A stretch of 5,656 nt of DNA, taken from Burkholderiaceae bacterium (GTDB lineage Bacteria > Pseudomonadota > Gammaproteobacteria > Burkholderiales > Burkholderiaceae). The notes below the pieces were generated by a model. That model was not told the DNA's origin, did not search any database, and worked only from the letters and a program-made list of their open reading frames with translations. Positions 5,634 through 5,656 of the stretch are shown one piece after another. Every line of letters starts with the position of its first letter. Position 1 is the first letter of the stretch. Made by a program: the position numbers and the translations under genes. The DNA is taken from NCBI GenBank assembly GCA_947470165.1, contig CANISN010000121.1, forward strand, positions 1-5,656, given 5' to 3'.

Positions 5634-5656
5634 GCCTAGAGAAGCTTAACCCTCCA

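Noticed and set aside
5442..5639. Plus-strand open frame of 65 codons overlapping the end of fccB
   Set aside because: It starts within fccB in another frame and reads through the terminator stem, which a real gene would be unlikely to do.
5634..5656. Possible start or end of another gene at the right edge
   Set aside because: Only 23 bases follow the terminator, with in-frame stops readable on the minus strand but no coding evidence.
1..5656. CRISPR array, tRNA/rRNA, insertion sequence or prophage signals
   Set aside because: No direct-repeat array, cloverleaf, transposase or terminal inverted repeats could be seen. The window is filled by ordinary, densely packed genes.

Overview
The window looks like a chromosomal segment of a betaproteobacterium, most likely Burkholderiales and plausibly Polynucleobacter-like. 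The reasons are a Bug-type (TctC) solute-binding protein tail at the left edge, a moderate-to-low GC content judged by eye, short intergenic gaps, and the style of the encoded proteins. The genus is inferred from pattern, not from any search.

Layout. Positions 1-93 hold the last codons of a plus-strand Bug-family periplasmic substrate-binding protein. A 16-bp perfect stem at 109-150 follows and can end transcription from both sides. Positions 202-3793 hold three minus-strand genes in one tightly coupled operon, transcribed from right to left. They encode a GT39/ArnT-like membrane glycosyltransferase, a BNR/Asp-box predicted sialidase with an N-terminal membrane anchor or signal, and an unrecognised polytopic membrane protein of 206 residues. 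Both junctions are ATGA overlaps (stop and start sharing bases) if the sialidase start is taken as the ATG at 2069, which its Shine-Dalgarno sequence supports. Positions 3794-3970 form a divergent promoter region. Positions 3971-5587 hold two plus-strand genes, fccA and fccB, for a small monoheme cytochrome c and a Tat-exported flavoprotein. Together they make flavocytochrome c sulfide dehydrogenase. A 14-bp stem with a cUUCGg loop at 5602-5633 ends this operon. Nothing can be assigned in the last 23 bases.

How the genes work together. FccB binds FAD covalently, oxidises sulfide in the periplasm and passes electrons to the haem of FccA, which feeds the respiratory chain. This gives sulfide detoxification or a supplementary energy source. 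The minus-strand operon looks like an envelope-glycan cassette. The GT39 enzyme would move a sugar from a polyprenyl-phosphate carrier to an acceptor on the periplasmic face, and the predicted sialidase would bind or trim a glycan in the same compartment. The third protein has no known role. The substrate of this trio cannot be read from the sequence, and it is the least explained part of the window.
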